Program-made: the position numbers and the translations under genes | Shown: positions 1-8,571 of the stretch, piece after piece | Layout: each line of letters opens with the position of its first letter | Numbering within the stretch: the stretch's first letter is position 1 | Origin: Phycicoccus jejuensis | Lineage (GTDB): Bacteria; Actinomycetota; Actinomycetes; Actinomycetales; Dermatophilaceae | DNA length: 64,000 nt | Direction of reading: 5' to 3' | NCBI RefSeq assembly: GCF_000720925.1 | Contig: NZ_JOEE01000001.1 | Coordinates: 186,001 to 250,000, forward strand | Notes under the pieces: model-generated | The model's input: the letters and a program-made list of their open reading frames with translations, nothing else | Told to the model about the DNA's origin: nothing | The model's database searches: none

Positions 1-1
1 G

Positions 2-49
2 ACCTACCGGCTCGACGGTGCCGCGCTGGCCGCCCTCGCCGCCGGCTGA
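2..49 (+). CDS. C-terminal end of an unidentified protein (partial)
   Basis: An open frame enters from the left edge and ends at TGA 47-49, giving the last 15 residues TYRLDGAALAALAAG. A strong hairpin follows directly at 50-82, as expected at the end of a gene. Too little is present to name the protein. The frame choice rests on the in-frame stop and the hairpin. Confidence 0.55.
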   Translation, partial: TYRLDGAALAALAAG

Positions 50-2418
50 CCGGCCGGGGTCGGTCCGCCCGACCCCGGCCGGCCACTCAGGGGCTCAGTA
101 CCAGGGCGTCCACGCGGCGTAGACCGTGTTGGTCGCACCGTTGGGGTCGATGATCCCGCGGGCGCGCGCCTTGAGCGGGTCCTTGTCCCAGAGCATCGTC
201 GTGTAGCAGTCCTGCCCGCCCTCGGGCGTGTAGCAGGTGGGCGAGTGCTTGCCGTCGCTGCGCGCGACGTAGCCCTGGGGGACGTACGTCTGGTTCGCGA
301 CGGGCTTGACCCCGTGGACGTGGGCCCACGCCGCGTGGCAGTGCACGGAGTACATGAGGTCGACGTACCCCCGGGCGTTGCCGGAGCCGTCGCGGATGAT
401 GGTGTGGTAGATGACCTGCTGGTCGGCGCGGCAGCCGACGTCGCGCGGGTGCTTGCCGTTGACGTCGCCGGGGCCGATGGCGGCGAAGGCCGGGGCGGCG
501 GCTCCGACGGCGGTGCCGACGGCGAGCAGTGCGGCGGCCGCGAGGCGGCCGGTCCTGGTGCGGCGGGTCCTTGTCCCACACCATCGTCGACCAGCAGTCC
601 TGGCTCCCGAGCGCGGCGCCGCACGTGGGTGACTGCTTGCCGTCGTTGCGCTCGACCTTCGCGTGCGCGACGTAGGTCTGCCCCTGGTTCGGGCGCGTGG
701 AGTGGGCGTGGGCCCAGGCGGCGTGGCAGTGAACGGAGTACATGAGGTCGACGTAGCCGATCGTGTTGCCGGCGTTGTCGTGGAGGAGCTTGTGGTAGAT
801 CGTCTGCTGGTCGGCGCGGCAGCCGGCCTCGGACGGGTGCTTGCCGTTGACATCGCCGGGGCCGATGGCGGCGAAGGCCGGGGCGGCGGCTCCGACGGCG
901 GTGCCGACGGCGAGCAGTGCGGCGGCCGCGAGGCGGCCGGTCCTGGTGCGGGGTGAGCAGCTGGTCGACGGGTGCGTGGTCGTCGGTGAGGACCGGTGAG
1001 TCGCCCACCCACGCCTCCAGGGCGACGCCGTCGATGACCACCCAGTCGAGGTCGCGGGCGGCGATGGCCGCCCGCCACCCGGCGACGTCGATCGGTGCGG
1101 CGGAAGCGAGCACGACGAGGTTCCCGCCCCCCTCGCCCCGGGTGGCCGCCGGCGTCGCGGCGAGTGCCACGTGGTCGAACACCGTGCCGAGCGTGCGGAC
1201 CTCGGCCCGGGCGAAGCCCAGCGGCTCGTGGTCGATGAGGTTGGCGGCGTAGAGCCCGTCGTCGGTCAGCACGCGGCGGACGTCGGTCAGCGCCTCGCGC
1301 GTCGTCAGGTGCCACGGCACGCTGACGCCCCCGAACGCGTCGCCGACGACGAGGTCGAGCGTGCCGGACCCCACGGCGCGCAGACCGACCCGGGCGTCCT
1401 CCACGCGCACCCGCAGGTCGGGCCCGGTCCGCAGGCCGAGGCGCTCGGTGTCGAGGGCGACGACCCCGGGGTCGATCTCGGAGACCGTCCTCACCGTCCC
1501 CGGGCGCTCGGCGGCGAGGAACCGCGGCAGGGTCAGGCCGCCCCCGCCGAGGTGGTGGGCGCGGACGGCGCCGTCGGGCAGCTGGCTCGCGGTCGCGGCG
1601 GCGAGGGCCTTGACGTAGGCGAACTCGAGCCTCGTGGGGTCGGCGAGGTCGACGGTCGAGTGGCGCAGGTCGTCGAGGACGAGCACCCGCTCGGTCGGCC
1701 GCTCGGGGTCGCTCGTGACGACCGCGCAGTGGTACTTCGTCTCGACGTCGCAGCCGCTCGGCGCGAGCGCGGCGCCCAGCCCGCCGACGACCGTGACGAC
1801 GGCGGCCGTGCCGGCGAGCCCGCGGCGCGACCCCGCCTCGACGACGACTCCGCCGACGACGAACAGCACGCCGAGCCCGACCATGATCCAGGTGACCGGC
1901 ACCCGCGAGACGAGGACGAAGCCGGTGAGGACCGTGCCGAGGATGGCCCCCGCCGTGCCGAGCCCGGACAGTCGGCCGACGACCGAGCCCGTCTCCTCGA
2001 GCGTCGACAGGCGCAGCGCGGTGACGACCGGATGGACCGCCGACAGCAGCGCCCCCGGCACGATGATCGACCCGCCCGCGGCCACGAGGAGGAACGCGCC
2101 CCCGGCCAGCCCTGCGGCGCCGCGCACGAGGAACGGCGTCGCGGCGACGACGGCGCCCGACACGACGAGCAGCAGCCCGAGCACCGCCCGGCCGTCGTGC
2201 TCGTCGGCCCACCGCCCGCCGAGCCACGACCCCGCCGCGATGGCGGCGAGCGCGAGGCCGATGACGAGCGTGCTCGTCTCGAGGGTGAGGCCGAGGTGCG
2301 GTGCGAGCAGCCGCAGCGACACGATCTCGACGACGAGCACCGCTGCGGAGCAGCCGAACACGAGCGCGACGGCCGTGCGCGCACCGATCCGCGGCTCGCG
2401 CCGGTCGGACTTCCTCAC
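4..2418 (-). CDS. Spermidine synthase-like membrane protein with aberrant C-terminal run-on
   Basis: This is a fused membrane/spermidine synthase-fold protein. Residues about 10-225 are hydrophobic, with six or more membrane segments like the MFS-type half. The rest is a Rossmann methyltransferase-like domain with HHLGGGGLTLPRF as SAM/dcSAM-binding loop, the acidic strand end EIDPGVV, and VVGDAF. It closes with the family's typical end TDDHAPVDQLL near position 953. The GTG start at 2418 overlaps the nadE stop (GTGA), giving translational coupling. Oddity: the native stop is missing. The frame runs out of frame through two DUF2690 copies to a chance stop at 4-6, adding about 315 arginine-rich residues. 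The functional part is therefore about 2418 to 953 (about 490 aa). Polyamine synthesis itself is unproven for this fused family. Confidence 0.75.
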   Translation of the reverse strand: MRKSDRREPRIGARTAVALVFGCSAAVLVVEIVSLRLLAPHLGLTLETSTLVIGLALAAIAAGSWLGGRWADEHDGRAVLGLLLVVSGAVVAATPFLVRGAAGLAGGAFLLVAAGGSIIVPGALLSAVHPVVTALRLSTLEETGSVVGRLSGLGTAGAILGTVLTGFVLVSRVPVTWIMVGLGVLFVVGGVVVEAGSRRGLAGTAAVVTVVGGLGAALAPSGCDVETKYHCAVVTSDPERPTERVLVLDDLRHSTVDLADPTRLEFAYVKALAAATASQLPDGAVRAHHLGGGGLTLPRFLAAERPGTVRTVSEIDPGVVALDTERLGLRTGPDLRVRVEDARVGLRAVGSGTLDLVVGDAFGGVSVPWHLTTREALTDVRRVLTDDGLYAANLIDHEPLGFARAEVRTLGTVFDHVALAATPAATRGEGGGNLVVLASAAPIDVAGWRAAIAARDLDWVVIDGVALEAWVGDSPVLTDDHAPVDQLLTPHQDRPPRGRRTARRRHRRRSRRPGLRRHRPRRCQRQAPVRGRLPRRPADDLPQAPPRQRRQHDRLRRPHVLRSLPRRLGPRPLHAPEPGADLRRAREGRAQRRQAVTHVRRRAREPGLLVDDGVGQGPAAPGPAASRPPHCSPSAPPSEPPPRPSPPSAPATSTASTRATSAAAPTSRSSTTPSSATAPATPGGTSTSCTPCTATRRGPTSTGSSPSRTRRTSPRATSRAATASTRPPATRPRAGRTATRRCSGTRTRSRRAPAGSSTPTVRPTRSTPRGRPGTEPLSGRPGSGGPTPAGQPAARAASAAPSSR
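50..82. terminator. Perfect 14-bp hairpin, probable terminator
   Basis: The arm CCGGCCGGGGTCGG (50-63) pairs perfectly with 69-82 around a 5-nt loop. It starts right after the stop at 47-49, and the next genes come from the other strand, so it can serve convergent transcripts. There is no T-tract, which is common for terminators of high-GC actinobacteria. Confidence 0.7.
95..563 (-). pseudogene. DUF2690 exported protein, copy B (start codon missing)
   Basis: Read on the minus strand this encodes a signal-peptide-like stretch (RTGRLAAAALLAVGTAVGAA, then APAFAA) and a DUF2690 domain with GDVNGKHP, GCRADQQ, YVDLMYSVHCHAAWAHVH and more cysteines near the end. It finishes TVYAAWTPWY at TGA 95-97. 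No ATG, GTG or TTG start in this frame lies just before the signal peptide: the frame is open upstream but only into copy A read out of frame. It is therefore 5' truncated, or the assembly is wrong here. DUF2690 proteins are small actinobacterial proteins of unknown role. Its 3' end is intact, unlike copy A. Confidence 0.65.
564..951 (-). pseudogene. DUF2690 exported protein, copy A (both ends missing)
   Basis: This is a second DUF2690 copy, offset from copy B by 388 bp and so in a different frame. It has the same signal-peptide region, then GKHPSEAGCRADQQTIYH, GYVDLMYSVHCHAAWAHAH and DCWSTMVWDKDP. It breaks off at WDKDP, about 22 residues before copy B's end, where copy B's signal-peptide region begins. 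Its own start is replaced by the tail of the spermidine-synthase-like gene at the same sequence (GGTCCTGGTGCGG, 939-951; repeated at 551-563). The first 115 bp or so of A and B differ at one base, while the rest is clearly diverged. That mosaic suggests gene conversion, recombination or a misassembly. Confidence 0.65.
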
Positions 2419-4499
2419 GCCGACGGGACGTTCGCCTCGAGCTCGGCCAACCACGCGGCGGCGACGGCGTCCGACGGCATCCGCCAGTCACCGCGCGGCG
2501 AGAGCGACCCGCCGGCGACGACCTTCGGCCCGTTGGGGATCGCCGAGCGCTTGAACTGGTTCTGGAAGAACCGGCGCAGGAAGACGCCCATCCACTGCCG
2601 GATCGCCGGCAGCTCGTGTGCGACGCGGTCTCGCTCGGGGTAGCCGGCCGGCCAGGCCCCGGCGGAGGCGTCGCTCCACGCGTGCTCGGCGAGGAAGGCG
2701 ATCTTGCTCGGCCGGTACCCCCAGCGCAGGACGTGGAAGAGCGTGAAGTCGTGGAGGCCGTAGGGGCCGATGGTGTCCTGGGTCGACTGGATCTTCTCGC
2801 CCTCGCGCGCCGGCACGAGCTCGGGGCTGATCTCGGTGTCGAGGATGGCCAGCAGCGTCTCGTCCGCCCCGGCGTCCCCGAGCTCGCCGTGCGAGACGAC
2901 CCAGCGGATGAGGTGCTGGATCAACGTCTTCGGAACGCCGGCGTTGACGCCGTAGTGCGACATCTGGTCGCCGACGCCGTACGTGCACCAGCCCAGCGCG
3001 AGCTCGCTGAGGTCGCCGGTGCCGAGGACGATGCCGCCGCGCTGGTTGGCGGCGCGGAAGAGGACGTCGGTGCGCAGCCCGGCCTGGACGTTCTCGAACG
3101 TCACGTCGTACACCGGCTCGCCGTCGCCGGCGGGGTGGCCGAGGGCCTTGAGCATCTGCGTGGCGAGCGGCCGGATGTCGACCTCCTCCCACTCGATGCC
3201 GAGCGCCTCCATGAGCGCGACCGCGTTGCTCTTCGTCCCGGCGCTCGTCGCGAAGCCGGGCATCGTCAGGCCGAGGACGTGGGTGCGGGGCAGGCCGAGC
3301 CGGTCGCAGGCCTTGACCGCGACGATGAGCGCGTGCGTCGAGTCCAGGCCGCCCGAGACGCCGATGACGATGCGCGGCAACCGGGCCGGGTCTCCGCCGC
3401 CGATCGAGCGCATCCGCTGCTCGAGCCCGGAGACCTGGATGTTGTACGCCTCGTAGCAGTCCTGGGCCAGGCGCGACTCGTCGTCGGGCACGAACGGGAA
3501 CCGGTCGACGACGCGGCGCAGCCCGAGGTCGCCGGCGGGCGGCCGCAGCCGGAACGGGACGACGCGGAAGCCGGACTCGTCAGCGGCGTACGCGGAGGCG
3601 TTGTCGTCGAAGGAGCCGACGCGCATCCGCTCCTGGCGCAGCCGGTCGAGGTCGACGTCGACGACGGTGCGCCGCGGGCCGTCGGGGAACCGCTCGCTCG
3701 CGCCGAGCAGCTCGCCGAGCTCGTAGGCCATCGTCATGCCGTCCCACGAGAGGTCGGTGCTCGACTCGCCCGCGCTCGCGGCCGCGTAGAGGTAGGCGGC
3801 GTCGCAGCGGGCGCTGGCGCTGCGGGCGAGGAGGTGGCGGTCCTCGGCGCGGCCGACGGTGATGGGGGAGGCCGACAGGTTGAGCAGCACCGTGGCGCCG
3901 GCGAGGGCGGCCTCGTGGCTCGGCGGCACCGGCACCCAGAGGTCCTCGCAGACCTCGGCGTGGACGACGAGCCCCGGCACGTCGTCGGCGGTGAAGAGCA
4001 GGTCCGGCCCGAAAGGGACCTCGCCGTCGACGTCGGAGCCGGGCCACTGCGGCCGGACGAGGTTCTGGCCCTCCTGCCCGGTGCCCGCGGCGAACCAGCG
4101 CTTCTCGTAGAACTCGCGGTACGTCGGGAGGTAGGACTTCGGGGCGACGCCGAGCACCTCACCGCGGTGGATGACGACCGCGCAGTTGTAGAGCCGGTTC
4201 GCGTGCCGCAGCGGCGCTCCCACGACGACGACGGGGGTGAGGCCGACGGTCGCCTCGGCGAGCGACACGACCGCGCGGTCGACCGCGTCGAGGAGGACGT
4301 CCTGGAGGAACAGGTCGTCGACGGCGTACCCGGAGAGGGAGAGCTCGGGGAAGAGCGCCACCGCCACGCCGTCGTCGTGGCAGGCCCGCACCTGCTCCCC
4401 GATGCGCCGCGCGTTCTCCGCGGGGTCGGCGAGGGCGACGGGCAGGGTGCACGCCGCGACCCGGGCGAACCCCTGGGCGTAGACGTTCCGGAACTCCAT
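2415..4499 (-). CDS. nadE: Glutamine-dependent NAD+ synthetase
   Basis: This enzyme makes NAD+ from nicotinic acid adenine dinucleotide with ATP, taking ammonia from glutamine. The 694-aa length fits the two-domain form. The N-terminal nitrilase-type glutaminase carries the Glu-Lys-Cys triad: E52 in [10 protein letters not shown]121 in [14 protein letters not shown] and C184 in AEVCEDLW. The C-terminal synthetase has the P-loop [14 protein letters not shown] near residue 375 and [16 protein letters not shown]. The start is ATG 4499, with a -10 box TAGCCT (4506-4511, minus strand) only 6 nt upstream and no Shine-Dalgarno, so the mRNA is probably leaderless. The spermidine-synthase-like gene overlaps its stop by 4 nt and is probably co-transcribed. 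Confidence 0.97.
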   Translation of the reverse strand: MEFRNVYAQGFARVAACTLPVALADPAENARRIGEQVRACHDDGVAVALFPELSLSGYAVDDLFLQDVLLDAVDRAVVSLAEATVGLTPVVVVGAPLRHANRLYNCAVVIHRGEVLGVAPKSYLPTYREFYEKRWFAAGTGQEGQNLVRPQWPGSDVDGEVPFGPDLLFTADDVPGLVVHAEVCEDLWVPVPPSHEAALAGATVLLNLSASPITVGRAEDRHLLARSASARCDAAYLYAAASAGESSTDLSWDGMTMAYELGELLGASERFPDGPRRTVVDVDLDRLRQERMRVGSFDDNASAYAADESGFRVVPFRLRPPAGDLGLRRVVDRFPFVPDDESRLAQDCYEAYNIQVSGLEQRMRSIGGGDPARLPRIVIGVSGGLDSTHALIVAVKACDRLGLPRTHVLGLTMPGFATSAGTKSNAVALMEALGIEWEEVDIRPLATQMLKALGHPAGDGEPVYDVTFENVQAGLRTDVLFRAANQRGGIVLGTGDLSELALGWCTYGVGDQMSHYGVNAGVPKTLIQHLIRWVVSHGELGDAGADETLLAILDTEISPELVPAREGEKIQSTQDTIGPYGLHDFTLFHVLRWGYRPSKIAFLAEHAWSDASAGAWPAGYPERDRVAHELPAIRQWMGVFLRRFFQNQFKRSAIPNGPKVVAGGSLSPRGDWRMPSDAVAAAWLAELEANVPSA

Positions 4500-4539
4500 G
4501 ACCCGAGGCTAGTCGGCGCGCGCCGCCGCCGGCCGCGGG

Positions 4540-5157
4540 TCAGTCGGCGAGGACGACCGCCTGCATGAAGCGCGTGGCGGACTCGACGAGCTCGTCGAGG
4601 GCGGTGTCGTCGGGGGCCTCGAGGGCGCGCAGGGCGACCTCGTTGAGCCCACCGACGACGCAGACCGCCTCGAGGTGGCTGAGCCGGCGGACGGCCGTGC
4701 CGGCCTCGCGGGCCTGGTCGAGCATCCGCAGGAGGGTGTCGGCGTGGCGGTCGACGACCTCCTGCCGGGCCGCGACCCCGCGCTCGCCGATCGTCTGGAC
4801 GTCGACGACGTGCGCGCGGCCGAGCGCACGGTCCTCGGTGACGTAGGTGAGGAAGGCGCGCGCGGCGTCCTGGAGCTGCACCGTGGCGGGGGTGGCGCCG
4901 GGGGAGAGCGCGGCGTCGACGGCGTCCATCAGCTCGCCGCTGCGGGTGCGGTAGAGCGCGAGGAAGCACTCCTCCTTGTCGTCGAAGTGCTCGTAGAAGG
5001 TGCGCTTCGAGGTGCCGGCGAGGCGCGCGACGTCGGCGATCGTCGTCGCCGCGAGGCCCTTGTCGGCGACCGCGGCGGCGAGCCCGGCCTCGAGGCGCTC
5101 GCGCACCGGTCGGGTGCGGTCGAGGCCCGGGACGGCGGTGGTGGAGGTGCGGCTCAT
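4540..5157 (-). CDS. TetR-family transcriptional regulator
   Basis: A 205-aa TetR repressor. The N-terminal helix-turn-helix reads TIADVARLAGTSKRTFYEHF followed by DDKEECFLALYR, at about residues 38-70. The C-terminal ligand-binding part is unspecific. The chosen start ATG 5157 has TACAGT (5164-5169 on the minus strand) 6 nt upstream, consistent with a leaderless mRNA; a longer frame to 5178 has no support. It faces the ABC-like/YhgE gene pair across 71 bp holding two GGTAC-N6-GTACC sites. One of these overlaps its own -10, so it very likely represses both itself and the divergent pair. Confidence 0.93.
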   Translation of the reverse strand: MSRTSTTAVPGLDRTRPVRERLEAGLAAAVADKGLAATTIADVARLAGTSKRTFYEHFDDKEECFLALYRTRSGELMDAVDAALSPGATPATVQLQDAARAFLTYVTEDRALGRAHVVDVQTIGERGVAARQEVVDRHADTLLRMLDQAREAGTAVRRLSHLEAVCVVGGLNEVALRALEAPDDTALDELVESATRFMQAVVLAD

Positions 5158-5160
5158 GCT

Positions 5161-5201
5161 GGTACTGTATCGTACCAACGAAGCCGGTACCAGTCGGTAC
5201 C
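5161..5201. promoter_or_regulatory. Twin TetR operators GGTAC-N6-GTACC
   Basis: Two copies of the same dyad, GGTAC-N6-GTACC, lie at 5161-5176 and 5186-5201, 25 bp apart. They sit between the divergent TetR gene (start 5157) and the ABC-like gene (start 5229). The first covers the regulator's -10 box. Assigning them to this TetR is inference from position. Confidence 0.75.
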
Positions 5202-5228
5202 ACCCGTTCCCAGCCCAGGAGCATCCTC

Positions 5229-5861
5229 GTGCAGCTCACCGCCGACGCCGTCGCGGTCGCCGGGACGCGCAGTCCCCTCGTGCGGCCGACGTCCTTCACC
5301 GCGCCGCCCTCCCACGTCACGCCGGTGGCCGGCGACCCCGGCTACGGCCAGGTCGCCCTCGCCCTCGCCCTCGGCGGCCGGATGCCGGTGGCGGCGGGGA
5401 GCGTCCTCCTCGACGGCCTGGACGACGCCGCGCGGCTGCGCCGGCACGTCGCCCTCGTCGACGTCCCCGAGGTCTCCGCCCCCGAGGACGGGCTCGCCGT
5501 GCACCACGTCGTCTCCGAGGAGCTCGCCTTCGCCGGACGCCCCTCCGGTCGTGCGGCGGTCGCCGAGTTCCTCGACCGGCACGGCGTGCTCGCCGCGGCG
5601 GACGAGCCGTTCGAGCGGCTCGCCGCGCAGGAGCGCGTCCGGGTGCTCACCTCCGCCGCCGCCGAGCGTGCGGCCACCCGGGTCCTCGTCGTCACCAACC
5701 CCGATCGCCGCGGCGGTGACCCCCGCCTGTGGTGGCCGATCCTCACGGCGCACGCCGCGTCCGGCCTCACCGTCGTCGTCCAGATGACCCACGCGACGAT
5801 GCGCCAGCTCGGGCTCGTCGTGCGGGCCGAGCTCGGCTCGACCGAGGAGGTGGCCGCGTGA
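5229..5861 (+). CDS. Degenerate ABC transporter ATP-binding-like protein
   Basis: A 210-aa protein with the outline of an ABC ATPase but lacking its catalytic signatures. Where a Walker A (GxxGxGKST) is expected there is GDPGYGQVALALALGGR at about residues 35-51, with Gln in place of the catalytic Lys. GSVLLDG follows as in true ABC proteins. The late strand RVLVVTNPDRRGGDP has no Walker B Asp-Glu, and no LSGGQ is present. It starts at GTG 5229 and overlaps the YhgE gene by 4 nt (GTGA). The same TetR / ABC-like / YhgE order is common in actinobacteria. It probably is a non-hydrolysing partner of the YhgE protein; function unknown. Confidence 0.75.
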   Translation: MQLTADAVAVAGTRSPLVRPTSFTAPPSHVTPVAGDPGYGQVALALALGGRMPVAAGSVLLDGLDDAARLRRHVALVDVPEVSAPEDGLAVHHVVSEELAFAGRPSGRAAVAEFLDRHGVLAAADEPFERLAAQERVRVLTSAAAERAATRVLVVTNPDRRGGDPRLWWPILTAHAASGLTVVVQMTHATMRQLGLVVRAELGSTEEVAA

Positions 5862-7837
5862 CCGCGCTGCGCCTCGCCCTCACCGAGCTGCGCCGCATCG
5901 GCGCCAGCCGGGTCGGCCGCCTCGCGCTCGTCGCGATGGTCCTCGTGCCGTCGATCTACGGCGGTCTCTACCTCTACGCGAACGACGACCCCTACGGCCG
6001 CCTCAGCGAGGTGCCGGCGGCCCTCGTCGTCGAGGACGAGGGCACGACCCTCTCCGGCGGCGAGCGGCTCCAGGTCGGCGACCAGGTCGCCCAGGAGCTC
6101 CTCGACAAGAAGACCTTCGACTGGGCGAAGGTCAGCCGCCAGCGCGCGGACTCCGGTCTGCGCGACGGCGACTACGACCTCGTACTCGTCCTCCCGAAGG
6201 ACTTCTCCACCGACCTCGCGAGCAGCGCGACGAACGACCCGCGGCAGGCCCGGCTCGAGATCCGCACGAACGACGCGAACAACTACCTGGCCCGCACCAT
6301 CGCGAACACGCTCGTCAGCCAGGTCACCGCCTCGGTGGCCGAGCAGGTCAGCAGTACCGCCGCCAGCCGCTTCCTCGAGGGCTTCTCCGACATCCACGCC
6401 CAGGTCGTCGACGCCGCCGACGGCGCGCAGCAGCTGGCCGACGGCGCGCAGAAGGCGTCCACCGGTGCGGGCGACCTCGCCGACGGCGCCGACCAGCTGC
6501 TCGCCGGGCAGAAGAAGCTCTCCGCCGGCGCGAGCGACCTCGCCGACGGCGCCGGCGCGCTGAGCTCCGGGCTCGAGACGCTGCGTTCGAGCACCTCCTC
6601 CCTGCCGAGCCAGACGAAGCAGCTCGCCGACGGTGCGCGGCAGGTGAGCGACGGCGACGCGAAGGTCGCCGCCGCCGGCCGGCAGGTCGCGGACGCCGCC
6701 GACACCCTCCTCGGCGACCTCACCGCCACGCGGGGGCAGCTCGCCGACGACCTCGCCGCGGCCGGACTCACCGACGAGCAGGTGCAGACCGTCCTCGAGC
6801 GGGTCGACGCCCTCTCCGGGCCGGTCACCGACGCGAACGCGAAGGTCCAGTCGACCGCCGACGACCTCGACGCCCTCGCCTCCGGCGCCGACCGTGTCGC
6901 CGACGGCGCCGAGCAGCTCGCCGCCGCGGCGCCGCGCCTCAGCCAGGGCATCGCCGACGCCGCCAGCGGCAGCGCGACGCTCTCGTCGGGCGCGCAGCAG
7001 CTGGCCGCCGGTGAGCGGGAGGCGGTCTCGGGCACCTCGCGCCTGGCCACCGGCGCGCACGACCTCGACGACGGTCTCGGCGACCTGTCCTCCGGCGCGA
7101 CGAAGCTCGCCGACGGCCTCGCGAAGGGCGTCGACGACATCCCCGACCCCTCGGCCGAGCAGCGCAAGGCGATGGCGCAGACGATTGGCAGCCCCGTCGC
7201 GGTCGACCGCGACGCCGAGGCCGCCGCGGCCAGCTACGGCGCGGGCCTCGCCCCGTTCTTCATGAGCCTCGGGCTGTGGATCGGCGGGTTCGTCCTCTTC
7301 ACCCGGATGCGCGCCCTCTCGTCACGGGCCCTGGCCGCCGGGCAGCCCGCGTGGCGGGTGGCCCTCGGGGGCTGGCTCGCGCCGGCGCTGCTCGGCGGGG
7401 CGCAGGCGCTCGTGGCCTTCGGCGTCGTCGCGCTCGGTGTCGGCATCGACGTGGCGCACCCGGTCCTGCTGGGGCTGTTCATGGTCGGGGTGTCCGCGGC
7501 CTTCATCGCCGTCATCCACGTGCTCATGGCGCGGTTCGGTGTCGTCGGCCAGTTCATGGCCCTCGTGCTCATGGTGCTCCAGCTCGTGAGCGCCGGCGGC
7601 ACCTTCCCCTGGCAGACCCTGCCGGCGCCGCTGCACCCCCTGCATCACGTGCTGCCGATGGGCTACGCGGTCGACGGCGTCCGGCGGCTCATGTACGGCG
7701 GGCCGATGGCGCCGCTCGCGCTCGACGTCGCCGTCGTCGGCGGGTGGGGCCTGGCCGCGCTCGCGCTCGCGGCGCTCGCCGCGCGTCGCGCCGGGACGTG
7801 GACCGCGGCCCGGGTCAAGCCCGAGCTCGTCGCCTGA
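5858..7837 (+). CDS. YhgE/Pip-family membrane protein
   Basis: A 659-aa protein of the YhgE/Pip (phage infection protein) family. One N-terminal membrane helix (LALVAMVLVPSIYGGLYLYA, about residues 24-43) precedes a long extracytoplasmic part made of many ADGA/LxxGA-type repeats (for example AQQLADGAQKAS and ASDLADGAGALSSG), which usually form a coiled rod. A C-terminal ABC-2-like block of about five membrane helices follows (from about residue 465, FFMSLGLWIGGFVLF onward). The GTG start overlaps the ABC-like gene. Proteins of this family act in export or, in Bacillus and Lactococcus, as phage receptors; the substrate here is unknown. It is probably controlled by the divergent TetR. Confidence 0.92.
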   Translation: MTALRLALTELRRIGASRVGRLALVAMVLVPSIYGGLYLYANDDPYGRLSEVPAALVVEDEGTTLSGGERLQVGDQVAQELLDKKTFDWAKVSRQRADSGLRDGDYDLVLVLPKDFSTDLASSATNDPRQARLEIRTNDANNYLARTIANTLVSQVTASVAEQVSSTAASRFLEGFSDIHAQVVDAADGAQQLADGAQKASTGAGDLADGADQLLAGQKKLSAGASDLADGAGALSSGLETLRSSTSSLPSQTKQLADGARQVSDGDAKVAAAGRQVADAADTLLGDLTATRGQLADDLAAAGLTDEQVQTVLERVDALSGPVTDANAKVQSTADDLDALASGADRVADGAEQLAAAAPRLSQGIADAASGSATLSSGAQQLAAGEREAVSGTSRLATGAHDLDDGLGDLSSGATKLADGLAKGVDDIPDPSAEQRKAMAQTIGSPVAVDRDAEAAAASYGAGLAPFFMSLGLWIGGFVLFTRMRALSSRALAAGQPAWRVALGGWLAPALLGGAQALVAFGVVALGVGIDVAHPVLLGLFMVGVSAAFIAVIHVLMARFGVVGQFMALVLMVLQLVSAGGTFPWQTLPAPLHPLHHVLPMGYAVDGVRRLMYGGPMAPLALDVAVVGGWGLAALALAALAARRAGTWTAARVKPELVA

Positions 7838-7860
7838 CCCGGGCCGCTGCTGCCCGCCCC

Positions 7861-7910
7861 CGGACGTGGCCGGACCCGCCGGTGGTCACCGGCGGGTCCA
7901 CACGCGGTCG
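7861..7910. terminator. Bidirectional terminator palindrome, CGAACG-family member 1
   Basis: GGACCCGCCGGTG (7872-7884) pairs perfectly with 7887-7899 around a 2-nt loop, between two convergent genes (ends 7837 and 7926). The right outer arm, read on the minus strand, is CGACCGCGTGTGGACCC, nearly the arm of the palindromes at 10914 and 15814. The left outer arm is decayed. Confidence 0.75.
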
Positions 7911-7925
7911 CGGGGAGGGGGTCCG

Positions 7926-8432
7926 TCAGTCGGAGTCGCCGCCGCCCTGGGCCGGCTGGGAGCCCACGCCGCTCCAGACGGCCTTGGCCCCCGAGTGGCC
8001 GACGAGGACGACGTCGACGGTGAGGCCGACGGCGGCCAGCACCCCGACGACGAGGAGGATGCGCAGCGCCCCCGAGGCCTTGCGCGGGCCGTCCGCGACC
8101 TCGCGCGGCGTCCGCTTCCACAGGAGGTAGATCGCCCAGCTGAGGATGGCCACACCGAGGACGATGATCGGGAGGACGTCGCCGAGCTCGGCATGGGCCT
8201 CGACGAGCTCACCCTCGCCGACGCGCCGCTCCAGCGCCTCGCCGGACTCCTTGGCGACGAAGCCGCTGATCGCGGTGACGGTGGCGAGCAGGGGGAGGGC
8301 GATGCCGATCCGTGCCCGGAGCTTCTCGGAGAGGGCGAAGAGGACGAGCAGGAGCGCCGTCAGCGGCGCGAGGACGACGACCGCGTGCACGACGAAGGCG
8401 TGCACGGGGATGCCGAAGATGGTGTCGAACAC
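7926..8432 (-). CDS. DUF2231-type membrane protein
   Basis: A 168-aa predicted inner-membrane protein. It begins FDTIFGIPVHAFVVHAVVVL, the typical opening of DUF2231 proteins, and has four hydrophobic segments (about residues 10-32, 42-60, 85-107 and 125-147). The tail QPAQGGGDSD is short and polar. GTG 8432 is chosen because GGGAGGT lies a few nt upstream. The family is of unknown function, sometimes linked to haem or redox proteins. Upstream, two CGTCAAG direct repeats with 11-bp period (8507-8524) may be a response-regulator site. Confidence 0.88.
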   Translation of the reverse strand: MFDTIFGIPVHAFVVHAVVVLAPLTALLLVLFALSEKLRARIGIALPLLATVTAISGFVAKESGEALERRVGEGELVEAHAELGDVLPIIVLGVAILSWAIYLLWKRTPREVADGPRKASGALRILLVVGVLAAVGLTVDVVLVGHSGAKAVWSGVGSQPAQGGGDSD

Positions 8433-8506
8433 GGGAGTACCTCCCAGGCAGGGCGTGGCTGATCCACGGGTGTGGACACACTCTGCCGCTCACCGGGGCT
8501 CCGGAC

Positions 8507-8524
8507 CGTCAAGAGAGCGTCAAG
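8507..8524. promoter_or_regulatory. CGTCAAG direct repeats, 11-bp period
   Basis: CGTCAAG occurs at 8507-8513 and 8518-8524, one helical turn apart, upstream of the DUF2231 gene. OmpR/PhoP-type response regulators bind such tandem half-sites. A related TTGAC pair occurs at 32766-32781. The link is speculative. Confidence 0.3.
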
Positions 8525-8571
8525 CCCACCTGAGACTTTCGGGCAGTGTCCGAATGTCGCATCGCCGCAGG

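Noticed and set aside
95..2491. A 798-codon minus-strand frame spanning the spermidine-synthase-like gene and both DUF2690 copies
   Set aside because: Only its last 150 or so codons (copy B) are protein-like; the rest is an out-of-frame, Arg-rich reading of other genes.
2301..4568. A 755-codon open frame on the plus strand, antisense to nadE
   Set aside because: It is rich in Arg, Asp and Glu with no domain, and lies over a clear NAD synthetase. Long antisense frames are expected at this GC content.
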